In this document: in pieces, positions 52,396 through 53,908 of the stretch
Layout: every line of letters starts with the position of its first letter
Numbering within the stretch: the stretch's first letter is position 1
Source: Planctomycetota bacterium
GTDB taxonomy: Bacteria; Planctomycetota; UBA1135; UBA2386
Assembly (NCBI GenBank): GCA_019636245.1
Contig: JAHBXX010000032.1
Coordinates: 1 to 53,908 of the forward strand
Length of the DNA stretch: 53,908 nt
Direction of reading: 5' to 3'
Notes under the pieces: model-generated
Told to the model about the DNA's origin: nothing
What the model saw: only the letters and a program-made list of their open reading frames with translations
Database searches by the model: none
Made by a program: the position numbers and the translations under genes

Positions 52396-53811
52396 TCAGC
52401 GGCGCCGCAGCGAGCCCACGGCCGCCAGCATCGTGGCCGCATCCGCGGCCGTCACCGCCGCGAGGTCGGCGACCAGCAGCAGGTCGCCGTGCAGGACCAC
52501 GTGCAGCGTGCGTTCACGCGGCGAATCGGGGCCGTCGACCGCGGCCTTGCACCGCACCCGGCGCAGCCGGCCGCAGTCGGCGTGGCCGTCCCAGCCGTCG
52601 TCAGGCGCGTCCGCCTCGAGGCCGGCGCGCCGCAGCAGCTGCTGCAGCCAGCGGTCCGCGGTCGCCTCGCACCAGTGGCGCAGTCCCGGCGGAGCGGCGT
52701 AGCCGGTGAGCCACAGCCGGCTGCCGCTCGGGCTCGCCCACACCACCCGCAGCGCGGCGCCGCCGCAGCGCTGTTCCACCCGCCAGCCGTCGGGCCCGTC
52801 GAACACGAAGTCGTAGCGGTCGTTCGTGTAGCGGTTCCCGGTCACCTGGCCGCCCGTGTGGTGGTGCAGCGGTCGGGCCGCCGCCAGCGACAGGTCGGCT
52901 TCCTGCTCGAGCAGGTGGTAGCTGGCGAGCAGCGCCTGGGCGGCGGCCGCGTGCGTCTGCAGCGCGGCGGCGCTGCCGCGCAGCAGCAGCAGATGCTGCA
53001 GGCCGCCGAACGCCACCACGTGGAAGCGGGCCACGCCGCCGCGCCCTTCGAAGTCCCGCGGCAGCCGCACCTCGACCCGCGCCGCGGTGAGCCCGTCCGG
53101 CGGCGCGCCGCCGTGGGCCGGCGGCAGCCACGCCTCGACCGGCCCCGGTCGCGCCGAGGGTTCGAGCGCGGCCAGGGCGTTGCCGAGTTCGCGGGCGATC
53201 GTCGCCGCCGTCGGCGCTCCGGCGTCCACCAGCACCGAGACATCGCAGGCCACGTCGGTGCCGACCAGGTAGAAGCTGGCGGCCTCCAGGGCCTGGGCCC
53301 GCTCGGCGGGCACGGGCACGCACAGCCAGCCGTCGACGCCGCCGACCTCGTAGTTGCAGGGCGGACAGTGGAAGCGGTCGTCGCGCACGCAGCTCGACGC
53401 CGCGGGAATCTCGACCGTGAACGTCGGCACCCAGCGACCGTCGTCCCGACGGCGCACCGCCAGCATGGCGTCCTCGTGGAAGGCGGGCACGGCGCCTGCG
53501 GCCTCGAACTGGTGCCGCACGCGCAGCACGCTGCGGTCGCCGACGGGGCGCGGCGGCACCACGACCGTCGACCGGCGCGCGCCCGGCCCGCAGGCGAGGC
53601 GCTGCTCGAGCTGGTGGCGCAGGCAGGCGTGGGCCCCGGGGTGGTCCGGTTCGAACTCGGCCAGGTAGGCCGCGACGTCGCCGGCCGCGAGGTGGGCATC
53701 GAGCCTGGCCAGCAGCCGGGCCAGCGCGGCGGTGTCCGGCGGCGCGTCCTGCGCCGGCGCCGCAGCCACGGCCACGAGCGCGCCGGCGGCGAGTCGCTGC
53801 CAGGGCCTCAT
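52396..53811 (-). CDS. Secreted protein of unknown function
   Basis: A 471-residue exported protein. The signal peptide is MRPWQRLAAGALVAVAAAPAQ. The mature part is mixed alpha/beta without known motifs; it has a Cys cluster 'HCPPCNYEVGG' near residue 150 and three separate parts, of which the second ('VTGNRYTNDRYDFVFDGPDGWRVEQ' in pieces) and third look similar to lipoprotein/PsbP-like folds that start with 'YDFVFDGPDGW'. I do not assign a function. The ATG overlaps the stop of the upstream gene (ATGA at 53808-53811), so it is the downstream gene of an operon. Confidence 0.75.
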   Translation of the reverse strand: MRPWQRLAAGALVAVAAAPAQDAPPDTAALARLLARLDAHLAAGDVAAYLAEFEPDHPGAHACLRHQLEQRLACGPGARRSTVVVPPRPVGDRSVLRVRHQFEAAGAVPAFHEDAMLAVRRRDDGRWVPTFTVEIPAASSCVRDDRFHCPPCNYEVGGVDGWLCVPVPAERAQALEAASFYLVGTDVACDVSVLVDAGAPTAATIARELGNALAALEPSARPGPVEAWLPPAHGGAPPDGLTAARVEVRLPRDFEGRGGVARFHVVAFGGLQHLLLLRGSAAALQTHAAAAQALLASYHLLEQEADLSLAAARPLHHHTGGQVTGNRYTNDRYDFVFDGPDGWRVEQRCGGAALRVVWASPSGSRLWLTGYAAPPGLRHWCEATADRWLQQLLRRAGLEADAPDDGWDGHADCGRLRRVRCKAAVDGPDSPRERTLHVVLHGDLLLVADLAAVTAADAATMLAAVGSLRRR

Positions 53812-53908
53812 CGCCGGCTCCCGGGCGGTGGCCCCGCCAGCAGCAGCCAGGCGGCGTCGGGACCGCCTTCGGCCAGCGCCCGCGGATCGCGGGCACGGTG
53901 GCGCACGC
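53808..53908 (-). CDS. C-terminal end of an unrecognised protein (cut by window edge)
   Basis: The minus-strand frame is open from the window edge to TGA 53808-53810 and overlaps the next ATG in ATGA. The 32 visible residues end in 'WLLLAGPPPGSRR'. Only the overlap and open frame support it; the family cannot be told. Confidence 0.5.
   Translation of the reverse strand, partial: VRHRARDPRALAEGGPDAAWLLLAGPPPGSRR

Overview
The window is a very GC-rich (about 70% or more by eye), gene-dense bacterial chromosome segment with no insertion sequence, phage gene or CRISPR array that I can see. The gene families point to Planctomycetota. The main clues are a Ser/Thr kinase with a C-terminal helical repeat region facing an ECF sigma factor, secreted proteins with a Glu/Asn-poor C-terminal module, a PQQ-type secreted dehydrogenase, many GTG/TTG starts, and promoters placed so close to start codons that mRNAs should be leaderless. 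This assignment is an inference from content, not from a database comparison.

Layout. 1-3.4 kb: end of an unknown gene, then rpmE, prfA, a four-helix membrane protein and prmC (translation and termination). 3.4-9.4 kb: PilZ protein, ssb, secreted sugar dehydrogenase, glnS (minus) and a membrane 4Fe-4S protein. 9.4-17.1 kb: sodium:solute symporter with a 50-residue membrane partner (minus), PcrA/UvrD helicase overlapping a lone sigma-54-type AAA+ protein, a peptide-binding lipoprotein-like protein, a small tandem repeat and tRNA-Ala(GGC). 17.4-20.5 kb: membrane-anchored coiled-coil protein, histidine phosphatase, gltX. 20.5-22.7 kb (minus): asparaginase-domain protein, TPR membrane protein and rhomboid protease in one overlapping operon, divergent from a Kef-type K+/H+ antiporter, aldo/keto reductase and methyltransferase operon. 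26.5-31.9 kb: esterase lipoprotein, DnaJ-type chaperone, ABC-F ATPase, then SigZ-like sigma factor and arsenite methyltransferase (minus). 32-39.3 kb: di-haem peroxidase, small secreted protein, ECF sigma factor tail-to-tail with a Ser/Thr kinase, mono-haem cytochrome c, MscS-like channel. 39.4-42.6 kb: hisS, an unknown helical protein and an alpha/beta hydrolase. 42.8-47.5 kb: a 1,544-residue one-module nonribosomal peptide synthetase. 47.5-53.9 kb: two tandem secreted paralogues of unknown function, a DUF2007-like zinc-ribbon protein, an ATP-grasp enzyme, a secreted unknown protein and the end of another gene.

Most genes are housekeeping or short unrelated operons. The most distinctive locus is the synthetase at 42819-47453: formyltransferase, a region without condensation catalytic residues, an adenylation domain split by a luciferase-like monooxygenase, and a carrier domain. 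Its binding-pocket residues read by eye as a glycine code, which suggests an N-formylated and possibly oxidised glycine tethered to one carrier protein. No other assembly-line gene lies beside it. A second signal is the recurrent -35/-10 promoter placed 5-11 bases before the start codon, seen upstream of glnS, the antiporter, the asparaginase, the ATP-grasp gene and several others.
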